From contig NZ_FMZI01000008.1 in the NCBI RefSeq assembly GCF_900101505.1, forward strand, positions 62,001 to 126,000: DNA of 64,000 bases, given 5' to 3'. Position 1 is the stretch's first letter. Every line of letters starts with the position of its first letter. The notes beneath the pieces were generated by a model. The model was not told the DNA's origin and did not search any database. It worked only from the letters and a program-made list of their open reading frames with translations. The position numbers and the translations under genes are program-made. This document shows positions 56,244 through 64,000 of this stretch, one piece after another. The DNA is from Antarctobacter albus. Its GTDB lineage: Bacteria; Pseudomonadota; Alphaproteobacteria; Rhodobacterales; Rhodobacteraceae.

Positions 56244-56273
56244 GGGCCGGTCCCCCTGGGGCCGGCCCTTTGC
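56244..56273 (+). terminator. Terminator of the mlaA-mlaC unit
   Basis: GGGCCGG pairs with CCGGCCC (56244-56250 with 56262-56268) and an inner CCCC/GGGG pair closes a 2-base loop; TTT follows. It starts 36 bases after the mlaC stop. Confidence 0.8.
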
Positions 56274-56419
56274 ATCAATTGATGCCGTGCGGAGCTGAGA
56301 GCCTTTCAGGACAGCCCGATGACAAGAAACCCTCATTTGAAGAAAATCTTGGGAGAGGGTTGCGGTGAATGTCAGGTGTGCGGGACAAAGCGGACGTCCA
56401 AAGACACGTGGCAGTTCTA

Positions 56420-56914
56420 TTATGTCATCGAATACGAGGGCCGGGATAAAATTTCAGTTATTCGATGATCAGTATGGTCCTTCACCGAATCATCAGTTTT
56501 TTCAGGAGACCTGTGATATTCGCCCGCATCGAACGCTTCGAATATCTCATAGAAGGGATCGGGCACCATCGTGCCCGACTCGAATCCTGAAAGCCACGCC
56601 CGCCACAAATCACTCATGATGCAGTCGCAGGTTCGGTAACTCAGAAGCCCTGCAGCATATTTTTCAGTAATCATGAGGGCGACCGAATTGTAAAACTGGT
56701 GGTTCCGCAGGTTACCAGCCCAATGCTCGATTAGCTCAGGTTCTATCTCGCGGCGAGGCTCGGCGCTCGAAATCTCAGCCATCGCCGCCAGGTGGCGTTC
56801 AAGTGTATCTCTGTCCGATGAGTTCTCTACGGCACCCAAAGCTTCGTCCCAATGCAACGGCATGCCCTGTCTCGAGCGCCAATTTCCGACACTGACGTTG
56901 TCACCATCTGGCAT
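56420..56914 (-). CDS. AT-rich orphan gene of unknown function
   Basis: 164 residues, acidic and predicted soluble, no signal peptide and no family I recognise. Cys-bearing region SYRTCDCIMSDLWRAWLSG sits two-thirds along. Base composition is unlike the neighbours (for example 24 G+C of 60 at 56461-56520, 40 percent). The ATG at 56914 (MPDGDNV) is used; the frame remains open to 56974. Composition and isolation between mlaC and the PBP gene suggest recent acquisition. It could be spurious. Confidence 0.5.
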   Translation of the reverse strand: MPDGDNVSVGNWRSRQGMPLHWDEALGAVENSSDRDTLERHLAAMAEISSAEPRREIEPELIEHWAGNLRNHQFYNSVALMITEKYAAGLLSYRTCDCIMSDLWRAWLSGFESGTMVPDPFYEIFEAFDAGEYHRSPEKTDDSVKDHTDHRITEILSRPSYSMT

Positions 56915-57065
56915 TTGATACTCCCTTACAAGGACCGCTGTGGACTCAAAGCGGTGAATGCGCTCCGAGCCCACTGCGGGGTTTCACGCGCACCATCTCC
57001 TCCAAAGGGCTGGCGGCCCCCCCTGGGGCCACCCCGTTGCTTTTCCGATGTGCGGGCAGATGGCC

Positions 57066-59219
57066 TCAGTTGCCGCCCAGAATGTCCCGCAACACCTGTT
57101 CCAGGATGGAATCGCGCCGCTGAGGCTGCCGGGGAACCGGCTGGGGCTCCGGCTCGGGGACCTTGGGCGGCACCGGTTCCATCATCGGCAGCGGGCTCAC
57201 CGGCAGACCGTCGTGGACCCGCAGCATGACCTCGTGCCAGATTTCCGCGGGCAACCCGCTGCCGGTGACACCGGTCAGCGGCGTGTTGTCGTCATAGCCC
57301 ATCCAGACCCCGGCGACGTAATCGGCGGTAAAGCCCACGAACCAGGCGTCGCGCGCCTCCTGGCTGGTGCCGGTCTTGCCGGCGACCTGGCGGTCGGGCA
57401 GGGCGGCGCGGCCGCCGGTGCCCTGGGCCACCACCCGGCGCATCATCCAGACCAGCTGTTGCGCGGCCTCTTCGCGGATCACCCGTTCGCCCATGCCGCC
57501 GCTGGCCTCCATCAGCGGGTCCGACGCGCCTTTGTAGCGGATCAGTTCCTGGCCGTAGGGCCGCACCGACGACCCGCCGTTCAGGATGCCCGCATAGGCG
57601 CCGGTCATCTCCAGCAGGGTCGCCTCGGCGGCACCCAGCGCCAGCGCGGGTGTGTCCGCCAGTTCGCGGTGGATGCCAAAGTCGCGCGCCACCCGCAGCA
57701 CCAGGTCACGGCCCACGGTTTCCGAAACCTTGACCGCCGGGATGTTCAGCGACTTCTGCAACGCCTCGGCCAAGCTTACCCGGCCATAGTGCTGGCGCGA
57801 ATAGTTCTCGGGGCACCACTGGCCCGAGCCGGGGATGTTCAGGCAATAGGGTTCGTCGACGACCGTATCCAGCGGCGAATAGCCCAGTTCCAGCGCCGTG
57901 GCGTAGACGAAGGGCTTGAAGGCCGATCCGGTCTGGCGCACCGCCTGCGTGGCGCGGTTGAACAGGCCGGTGGCATCGGTGTCGCGTCCGCCGACCATGC
58001 CGCGCACCGCGCCGTCCGCCGACATGACGATCACCGCCACCTGCGCCTTCGATCCCTCGCGGACCTTCTCGGCAAAGATCTTGTCGACCGCGCTGGCGGT
58101 GGCGCGCTGGATGCGCTGGTCCAGCGTGGTTTCGATGATCACGTCCTCTGTCGTGTCGCCGATCAGGTAGTCCATGTCCGACGACATGATCCAGTCGGCG
58201 AAATAGCCGCCGCCCAGGTTGCGCGCGCCCTGCGCCAGCACTGCCGGGTTCTCCTGGTAGTGGCGCATGTCCTCTTCGCCAAGATAGCCCTGGTCGTACA
58301 TCAGCCGCAGCACCGTGGCCGCGCGGTCCTGGCTGCGCTGCAGGTTGGAGGTGGGCGCCAGCGTCGAGGGCGCGGTGAGCAGCCCCGCCAGCATCGCCGC
58401 CTCTGCCGGGTTCAGCGCCGCCGCCGGCTTGGCGAAATAGCGCTGTGCGGCGGCCTCGGCGCCATAGGCGCCGCCGCCCATGTAGGCGCGGTTGAGGTAG
58501 ATCGAAAGGATCTCGTCCTTGGTGTACTTGGCCTCCATCGCGATGGCATAGATCGCCTCCTGCGCCTTGCGCGACAACGAGCCGCGACGGCAGTCGGCGA
58601 CGTAGTCGGCCTCTGACTCCCACTCGTCGGGGTCGTACTGCACGCCCAGGCACAGCAGTTTCGCGGTCTGTTGCGTGATCGTCGAGCCGCCGTGCCCCGA
58701 GAGCGGCCCGCGCCCCTCGCGCAGGTTGATGCGGATGGCGCTGGCCACGCCGCGCGGGCTGACACCGAAGTGCCAGTAGAACCGCCGGTCCTCTGTCGCC
58801 ACCACGGCGTTCTTGAGGTGCTCGGACACGGTGTCCGCGGTCACCGCGCCGCCGAATTGGTCGCCGCGCAGGGCAAAGACCTTGCCGTCCCGGTCCAGCA
58901 GCGTCACCGAGCCCCGCGCGCGCCCGTCCGTCACCTCCGACAGTTCGGGCAGCCCGCTGTAGACATACAGCACCGCCGATCCCAGGATCAGCGCCACGAC
59001 CACCGTCGCCGACAACGTCACCCGCCAGACCAGCCGCAGGATCCAGCGCAGGATAGCGCCGAAAAAGCCCAGGATGCCGCCGCGCCGCTGCCGCCGGGCG
59101 GGTTTGCGCCGCGTTTTGGTCTTGCGGCCTTGCGCCGGCTTTGCGGCGGATTGCCCGGCCTTGCGCGGATAGCGCCGATCGGCCACCAAGCGGCCGGATT
59201 TGCCCTTCGAGGAACTCAT
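57066..59219 (-). CDS. Class A (bifunctional) penicillin-binding protein, PBP1A family
   Basis: 717 residues. A basic cytoplasmic N-terminus and one membrane helix (about 65-90) are followed by a GT51 transglycosylase (VATEDRRFYWHFGV, GGSTITQQTAKLL, KDEILSIYLNRAYMGGG) and a transpeptidase with SxxK in TGSAFKPF, SxN in KSLNIPAV and KTGT in AGKTGTSQ. The C-terminal 50 residues are Pro-rich (SPLPMMEPVPPKVPEPEPQP). It polymerises and cross-links peptidoglycan. The ATG at 59219 is used, with a TTG one codon earlier. Confidence 0.95.
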   Translation of the reverse strand: MSSSKGKSGRLVADRRYPRKAGQSAAKPAQGRKTKTRRKPARRQRRGGILGFFGAILRWILRLVWRVTLSATVVVALILGSAVLYVYSGLPELSEVTDGRARGSVTLLDRDGKVFALRGDQFGGAVTADTVSEHLKNAVVATEDRRFYWHFGVSPRGVASAIRINLREGRGPLSGHGGSTITQQTAKLLCLGVQYDPDEWESEADYVADCRRGSLSRKAQEAIYAIAMEAKYTKDEILSIYLNRAYMGGGAYGAEAAAQRYFAKPAAALNPAEAAMLAGLLTAPSTLAPTSNLQRSQDRAATVLRLMYDQGYLGEEDMRHYQENPAVLAQGARNLGGGYFADWIMSSDMDYLIGDTTEDVIIETTLDQRIQRATASAVDKIFAEKVREGSKAQVAVIVMSADGAVRGMVGGRDTDATGLFNRATQAVRQTGSAFKPFVYATALELGYSPLDTVVDEPYCLNIPGSGQWCPENYSRQHYGRVSLAEALQKSLNIPAVKVSETVGRDLVLRVARDFGIHRELADTPALALGAAEATLLEMTGAYAGILNGGSSVRPYGQELIRYKGASDPLMEASGGMGERVIREEAAQQLVWMMRRVVAQGTGGRAALPDRQVAGKTGTSQEARDAWFVGFTADYVAGVWMGYDDNTPLTGVTGSGLPAEIWHEVMLRVHDGLPVSPLPMMEPVPPKVPEPEPQPVPRQPQRRDSILEQVLRDILGGN

Positions 59220-59361
59220 CAAGATCTGCCCGTCACTCTTCTTTGGTCCCGACTCTACCTGTCCCGGCCGGGAATGTTGACCATCGCTGAACGCCAGACG
59301 GGTTTATTTTCCGATTAAATAATGTGCGTCGAATACTTATCGCCTAAAAATTAGACTCTTT

Positions 59362-59390
59362 GGCCCGAAAGTTCGCCCGAATTTCGGGCC
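59362..59390. promoter_or_regulatory. Inverted repeat in the glnK leader
   Basis: Perfect 9-bp arms GGCCCGAAA (59362-59370) and TTTCGGGCC (59382-59390) separated by 11 bases, 83 bases upstream of the glnK start in an AT-rich 253-base gap. It resembles an operator or an RNA stem upstream of the PII gene. A sigma-54 (-24/-12) match was looked for nearby and found only off-spaced, so no promoter is claimed. Confidence 0.5.
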
Positions 59391-59472
59391 GATCCCTTCA
59401 TTTCGAGGCCCCGGACCAGTTTTGCTGCGGGTGCAATGCAGGGGCGACCCTGCCAGACCGAAGGGGACCAAG

Positions 59473-59811
59473 GTGAAACTGATCATTGCAACGATCAAGC
59501 CGTTCAAGCTGGAAGAGGTGCGCGAAGCCCTGACCGGCATCGGCGTGCGCGGCATGATGGTAACGGAAATCAAGGGCTTCGGCTCTCAGTCCGGCCATAC
59601 CGAAATCTACCGCGGCGCAGAATACGCCGTGAATTTCGTGCCGAAAATCAAGCTTGAAATCGTCGTGTCGTCGTCGATGGCCGACCAGGTGATCGAGACC
59701 ATCAAGACCACCGCGCAGACCGGCAAGATCGGTGACGGCAAGATCTTCGTGCTCGACGTTCAGCAAGCCGTGCGCGTGCGCACCGGCGAAACCGACGCAG
59801 ACGCGCTCTGA
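59473..59811 (+). CDS. glnK: Nitrogen regulatory protein P-II (GlnK)
   Basis: 112 residues, the exact PII length. It opens KLIIATIKPFKLEEVREAL, and the T-loop carries the uridylylation site Tyr-51 in the run EIYRGAEYAVNF. The C-terminal TGKIGDGKIFV is the ATP/2-oxoglutarate region. GlnK blocks AmtB when nitrogen is plentiful; the adjacent amtB, 30 bases downstream, makes the glnK assignment likely over glnB. GTG start at 59473, preceded by AAGGGGA. Confidence 0.96.
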   Translation: MKLIIATIKPFKLEEVREALTGIGVRGMMVTEIKGFGSQSGHTEIYRGAEYAVNFVPKIKLEIVVSSSMADQVIETIKTTAQTGKIGDGKIFVLDVQQAVRVRTGETDADAL

Positions 59812-59841
59812 GGCGCGCAGTTCATCATGAGGGATAACGAC

Positions 59842-61176
<1,335 letters not shown>

Positions 61177-61210
61177 GGTTCTCCTTCCTCTCAGCTTTTG
61201 TGACCACTGG

Positions 61211-61236
61211 CCCGGGCGCTCGCGCCCGGGTTTTTT
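61211..61236 (+). terminator. Terminator of glnK-amtB
   Basis: Stem CCCGGGCG / CGCCCGGG with loop CTCG (61211-61230) followed by six T. It starts 34 bases after the amtB stop. Confidence 0.93.
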
Positions 61237-61360
61237 CGTCAAGGGGTATCGGAAACCTGCCTTTGTTTCCGGATTTCCCCCTGGCGGGCTTGCATCCGGG
61301 CAGAGGCCCTGAAATTCTGGTTTCCCTTGGGGAAACCCGGCTGGCTATCAGAGAGGCCCG

Positions 61361-61834
61361 ATGATATCTCACGACTTTCTGGAGGTGCCGGGCATCCGGT
61401 ACTGGCACCTGTCGGGCGAGGTCGATCTGGACGAGTCGATCGAAGCCTTTGTCGCGGTCCGGGCTGCCGGCGGTCTTGCCGCGGACATGACCCGTCCCGT
61501 CGTCTTCGACATGCGCAAGACTGATATGGCGCGGTTCACCGGCGAAGACATGCGCCGCTATTCCGCGCGGCTCAAGGCGCTGGGCTTCGGAGAGACCGGC
61601 TCCCTGGCCGCCTATGTCGTCAGTAATGACACCAACTTTGGCATGATGCGGATGTCAGCCACCTATTTCGAACTGTCCGGTGTGCGCAAACAAGAGAACA
61701 CGATCGTGACGCTGGACATCTCCGAAGCGGCGGAATGGGTCATTGCCCGCGCCGGGATTGCGACCGAACATCAGGATGCCGTGCGGCGCTTCCTGCTCCG
61801 TGTGCCGGGCGAAGAGTCCTGCGAAACAACCTGA
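61361..61834 (+). CDS. Possible STAS-like protein downstream of amtB
   Basis: 157 residues, no signal peptide or membrane segment. The beginning (EVPGIRYWHLSGEVDLDESIEAF) and the later RPVVFDMRKTDMARFTGEDM have the beta-alpha pattern of STAS/SpoIIAA-like domains, but the match is weak and a specific family cannot be given. It sits 184 bases after amtB, beyond the terminator, so it probably has its own promoter. The palindromic element copy B follows 8 bases after its stop. Confidence 0.65.
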   Translation: MISHDFLEVPGIRYWHLSGEVDLDESIEAFVAVRAAGGLAADMTRPVVFDMRKTDMARFTGEDMRRYSARLKALGFGETGSLAAYVVSNDTNFGMMRMSATYFELSGVRKQENTIVTLDISEAAEWVIARAGIATEHQDAVRRFLLRVPGEESCETT

Positions 61835-61841
61835 GCGGGTG

Positions 61842-61889
61842 TTTTGTACAAAATGCTGAAAACGAAGTACGTTTTGTACAAAACGTACA
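61842..61889. promoter_or_regulatory. Two-palindrome operator-like element, copy B
   Basis: TTTTGTACAAAA (61842-61853) and a 22-bp palindrome with arms GTACGTTTTGT and ACAAAACGTAC (61867-61888), centres 30 bp apart, as in copy A at 15074-15120 (about 3 differences over 47 bases). It lies between the convergent 61361 gene and the fadR-like gene. Its regulator is unknown. Confidence 0.6.
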
Positions 61890-61987
61890 TGATGCGCTGG
61901 CCGCGTCCCGATCTGTGGCTCTGTGGCGGCCTTGGGGATAGGGTGCGCCCGATGGTCAGTCTTCCTGACCGCTCCCCGCGCCGCAGC

Positions 61988-62758
61988 CTAGCGGCGCTCG
62001 CTTTCCCGGCGTAGCCGCTGGCGGGCGATGGCCTCGTTCTTTTCGGCGGTCCTGTCCGCGCTCAGCGCCGCCTCGACGTAGTCCAGATGTGCCTCGACTG
62101 CCGCCCGCGCCCCGGCGGCGTCGCGCGCCTGCAGCGCGTCGTTGATGGCGCGGTGCTGGTCCAGAAGGCTGGCCCTTGTGGTGCGTTGCTTGAACATGAC
62201 CTGGCGGTTGTAGAACACGCCCTCGCGCAGCAACTGGTACATCGACCGCATCATGTGCAGCATGATGACGTTATGGCTGGCCTCGATGATCGCCAGGTGA
62301 AACTCGGCGTCCAGCCCGGCCTCCTCGGCCGGGTTCCGCTTGACGTGGGCCGCCTCCATCTTGGCGAAAACCGCTGCGATCACGGCAAGATCGCTGTCGG
62401 TGCCGTGAATCGCGGCGCGTTCCGCGGCCAGTCCTTCCAGGTCGCGCCGGAACGACAGGTAGTCAAAGACCGCCTCGTCGTGATTGGCGAAAAGCTGGAT
62501 CAGCGGTTCGGAAAAGGCCGACCCCAGGACGCCGGTGACGAAGATGCCCGCGCTGGCCTTGGAGGTCAGCAACCCGCGCGCCTGCAGTTCCGACACTGCC
62601 TCGCGCAGCGAGGGCCGCGAGACGCCGAGCTGTTCCGACAGGTCGCGTTCCGAGGGCAGGCGCTCGCCGGGGCGCAGCACACCGCGCAGGATCAGCAGTT
62701 CGATCTGCCGGACAACGGTCTTCGAGAGCTTCTCGGCCTGGACTTTTTCGAAGGGCAT
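61988..62758 (-). CDS. FadR/GntR-family transcriptional regulator
   Basis: 256 residues. N-terminal winged HTH (ILRGVLRPGERLPSERDLSEQLGVSRPSLREAVSELQARGLL) and a C-terminal all-helical FCD effector domain with metal-ligand style Asp/His positions (DAEFHLAIIEASHN). The group includes LldR, PdhR and GlcC; the ligand is not readable. GGAAGGA precedes the ATG at 62758. Upstream DNA contains AACCGACCGGTT, a partial dyad that could be an autoregulatory site. Downstream is copy B of the two-palindrome element. Confidence 0.9.
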   Translation of the reverse strand: MPFEKVQAEKLSKTVVRQIELLILRGVLRPGERLPSERDLSEQLGVSRPSLREAVSELQARGLLTSKASAGIFVTGVLGSAFSEPLIQLFANHDEAVFDYLSFRRDLEGLAAERAAIHGTDSDLAVIAAVFAKMEAAHVKRNPAEEAGLDAEFHLAIIEASHNVIMLHMMRSMYQLLREGVFYNRQVMFKQRTTRASLLDQHRAINDALQARDAAGARAAVEAHLDYVEAALSADRTAEKNEAIARQRLRRESERR

Positions 62759-62807
62759 CGCGCGTTCCTTCCGCTGGTCAGGAGAAGTTACCAAAACCGA
62801 CCGGTTG

Positions 62808-63251
62808 TTACCACCGCCGCAACGCGTCCTCGTCCTCGTCCCGCGCCGCGACCCAAGCCCTTGATTCCGCGCTGAATTCTTTTTTCCAGAACGGCGCCCG
62901 CGACTTCAGGTAGTCCATCAGGAACTCCGCCGCCTCGAAGGCATCCTTGCGGTGCGGCGCCGCCGTCGCGACCATCATGATCTGTTCACCGGGTTCCATC
63001 CGGCCATGACGGTGGATCACCAGCACATCCCCCAGCGCCCAACGCTCGACCGCCTCTTTGGCAATCTTTTCAAGGGCTTTCTCGGTCATGCCGGGATAGT
63101 GCTCGATCTCCATCGCCTCCAGCCCGCCGCCCTGCAGGTCTCGGACGATGCCGGTGAAGGTGACGACCGCGCCCATGTCGTGCCGACCCGCGGCAAAGCC
63201 CGCCGCCTCGGCGCCGAAATCGAACGGGGCCTCCTGAACTACGACACGCAT
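62808..63251 (-). CDS. moaE: Molybdopterin synthase catalytic subunit MoaE
   Basis: 147 residues. With MoaD it converts cPMP to molybdopterin. Family marks include GAVVTFTGIVRD, EIEHYPGMTE, VIHRHGRMEPGE, PHRKDAFEAAEFLMDYLKSRAPFWKKE. It follows moaD by 5 bases and precedes the FadR-like gene by 49 bases. Confidence 0.97.
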   Translation of the reverse strand: MRVVVQEAPFDFGAEAAGFAAGRHDMGAVVTFTGIVRDLQGGGLEAMEIEHYPGMTEKALEKIAKEAVERWALGDVLVIHRHGRMEPGEQIMMVATAAPHRKDAFEAAEFLMDYLKSRAPFWKKEFSAESRAWVAARDEDEDALRRW

Positions 63252-63256
63252 GGCCC

Positions 63257-63502
63257 TCAGCCCCCGGTCATCGGCGGAAAGAAGGCCACTTCGCGCACCC
63301 CCGCCAGCGGGGCATCGAAATCCGTCAGTTCCTGGTCGACGGCCACGCGCAGGGCGCTCAGGTCTTCGAAGGCGGCGGCATAGCGGTCTTCGCGCGCGCG
63401 CAGTTCCTCGACCAGCGCGGCCACGGTCGCGGCCTCGGTCTCGACCTTTTCGCGGGGCAGACCGATCCTTTCGCGCACCCAGGCAAAATACAGCACGTCC
63501 AT
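63257..63502 (-). CDS. moaD: Molybdopterin synthase sulfur carrier subunit MoaD
   Basis: 81 residues, ubiquitin-like fold ending in the essential Gly-Gly (FFPPMTGG), which is thiocarboxylated to donate sulfur. The N-terminal VLYFAWVRERIGL is typical. Its ATG overlaps the pgsA stop by one base (TGATG), and moaE follows after 5 bases. Confidence 0.95.
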   Translation of the reverse strand: MDVLYFAWVRERIGLPREKVETEAATVAALVEELRAREDRYAAAFEDLSALRVAVDQELTDFDAPLAGVREVAFFPPMTGG

Positions 63503-64000
63503 CAGCGATCCTCCTTAAGAAAGGGCAAGGCCTTGCGGAAATAGTCCCACCCCGTGATCAGCGTCAGCGCGGCGGCAATCCAGAGCAGGGTCAGCCCGCC
63601 TTTGCCGGACCAGATCATGCCCTGCAGTTTCCACCGCAAGCCCATCTCGTCCTCGATCTCACCGTCGAGAATCTGGCCGATGATCTGGTCATCCATGCCC
63701 ATGCTCGACATGACAAGGTAGTGCTCAAACACGCCTTGTGCAAAGAGCACCGCGATGGCCACCATCTGCGCGGTGGTCTTCCACTTGGCCAGCTTGGTGA
63801 CTTTCAGCGTTCCGGCGGTGTCGCCCAGGTACTCCCGCAGGCCCGAGACAAAGACCTCGCGGAAGAGGATCACAGTGGCCGGCAGGACCAGCCAGGGCGA
63901 CCAGGAGGAAAACCCGACGATCACCATCAGCGCGATGACCACCATCGCCTTGTCCGCGATCGGGTCCAGCATGGCGCCCAGCTTGGTTTCCTGTTGCCAG
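63502..64000 (-). CDS. pgsA: CDP-diacylglycerol-glycerol-3-phosphate 3-phosphatidyltransferase (5' end outside window)
   Basis: 166 codons are visible; the frame is open to the window edge. It makes phosphatidylglycerophosphate, the first committed step of phosphatidylglycerol and cardiolipin synthesis, in the inner membrane. The second half of the CDP-alcohol phosphotransferase motif is seen as KLGAMLDPIADK near the edge, followed by three hydrophobic segments (IALMVIVGFSSW, LVLPATVILFREVFV and LTLLWIAAALTLITG). An in-frame ATG at 63972 is internal to this motif and not the start. It is coupled by TGATG to moaD. Confidence 0.94.
   Translation of the reverse strand, partial: WQQETKLGAMLDPIADKAMVVIALMVIVGFSSWSPWLVLPATVILFREVFVSGLREYLGDTAGTLKVTKLAKWKTTAQMVAIAVLFAQGVFEHYLVMSSMGMDDQIIGQILDGEIEDEMGLRWKLQGMIWSGKGGLTLLWIAAALTLITGWDYFRKALPFLKEDR

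Noticed and set aside
59355-59440. A sigma-54 promoter for glnK-amtB (TGGCCCGAAAGTTCGCC and GGACCAGTTTTGCT).
   Set aside because: The GG-to-GC spacing is off by one base in both candidates, so they do not meet the consensus.
61889-62013. A 41-codon plus-strand frame (MMRWPRPD start) just after palindrome copy B.
   Set aside because: No ribosome binding site, runs into the 3' end of the fadR-like gene, and no protein character.

Overview
The window looks like chromosomal DNA from a high-GC alphaproteobacterium of the Rhodobacteraceae/Roseobacteraceae type. This rests on the combination of a gltD/gltB pair, a PII-AmtB pair, MlaA/MlaC genes, a rubredoxin-reductase-like FAD enzyme, split saccharopine genes and dispersed GC-rich intergenic palindromes that I associate with roseobacters. 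The genus cannot be fixed from the sequence alone. Genes are densely packed. Many start and stop codons overlap by 1 or 4 bases (ATGA, GTGA, TGATG), so much of the window is organised as short translationally coupled operons. No rRNA, tRNA, CRISPR array, insertion sequence or prophage was seen. No stretch longer than 300 bases lacks a gene.

Layout. 1-8.1 kb: the 3' part of a giant repetitive surface protein. It has six 375-bp tandem repeats, then an Ig-like region, a calcium-binding-type linker, Calx-beta-like domains and a C-terminal beta-barrel-like region. 8.2-16.6 kb, minus strand: mtgA (peptidoglycan) and the glutamate synthase locus, in which an exported protein gene and a GFA-type zinc protein gene lie between gltD and gltB. 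16.8-20 kb: uppP, rlmH, rsfS, a lipoprotein and a DUF2975/HTH pair. 20-24 kb: a deoxyribose or acetaldehyde catabolic operon (deoC, two small membrane/exported genes and a double-domain aldehyde dehydrogenase). 24-28.4 kb: a glycosyltransferase, a FadH-type dienoyl-CoA reductase, a DJ-1/PfpI protein and a DUF4399 protein.

28.6-33.4 kb: a LysR regulator, an OmpA-family protein, an AhpD-like protein, a GNAT enzyme, a CinA/MoaB-like molybdopterin-binding protein and sfsA. 33.4-40 kb: Mn-dependent pyrophosphatase, an unknown anchored protein, an AlkB-type monooxygenase, mutY, a DUF721 protein, DsbA and a CaiB/BaiF CoA-transferase. 40-44.6 kb: two saccharopine dehydrogenase-family genes that together would degrade lysine, a histidine phosphatase and map. 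44.8-48.7 kb: a small exported Cys-containing protein, an exported metallo-beta-lactamase-fold hydrolase, rsmD, a ferredoxin/rubredoxin reductase-like enzyme and a peroxiredoxin.

48.7-54.7 kb: a coupled RidA, GDPD, FemAB-like, pterin dehydratase operon and an orphan type I secretion ABC/HlyD pair. 54.9-59.2 kb: mlaA, mlaC, an AT-rich orphan gene and a class A PBP. 59.5-64 kb: glnK-amtB, a possible STAS-like protein, a FadR-family regulator, moaE, moaD and pgsA, which runs off the end.

Cell-envelope work recurs in the window (mtgA, uppP, the PBP, MlaA/C, OmpA, FemAB-like, pgsA). Nitrogen assimilation appears twice (gltBD and glnK-amtB). The most notable unexplained signals are the exact 375-bp repeat period of the giant protein, a near-identical two-palindrome element present twice 46.8 kb apart, three copies of a roseobacter-style intergenic palindrome, a triple-hairpin element and an AT-rich orphan gene at 56.4 kb.
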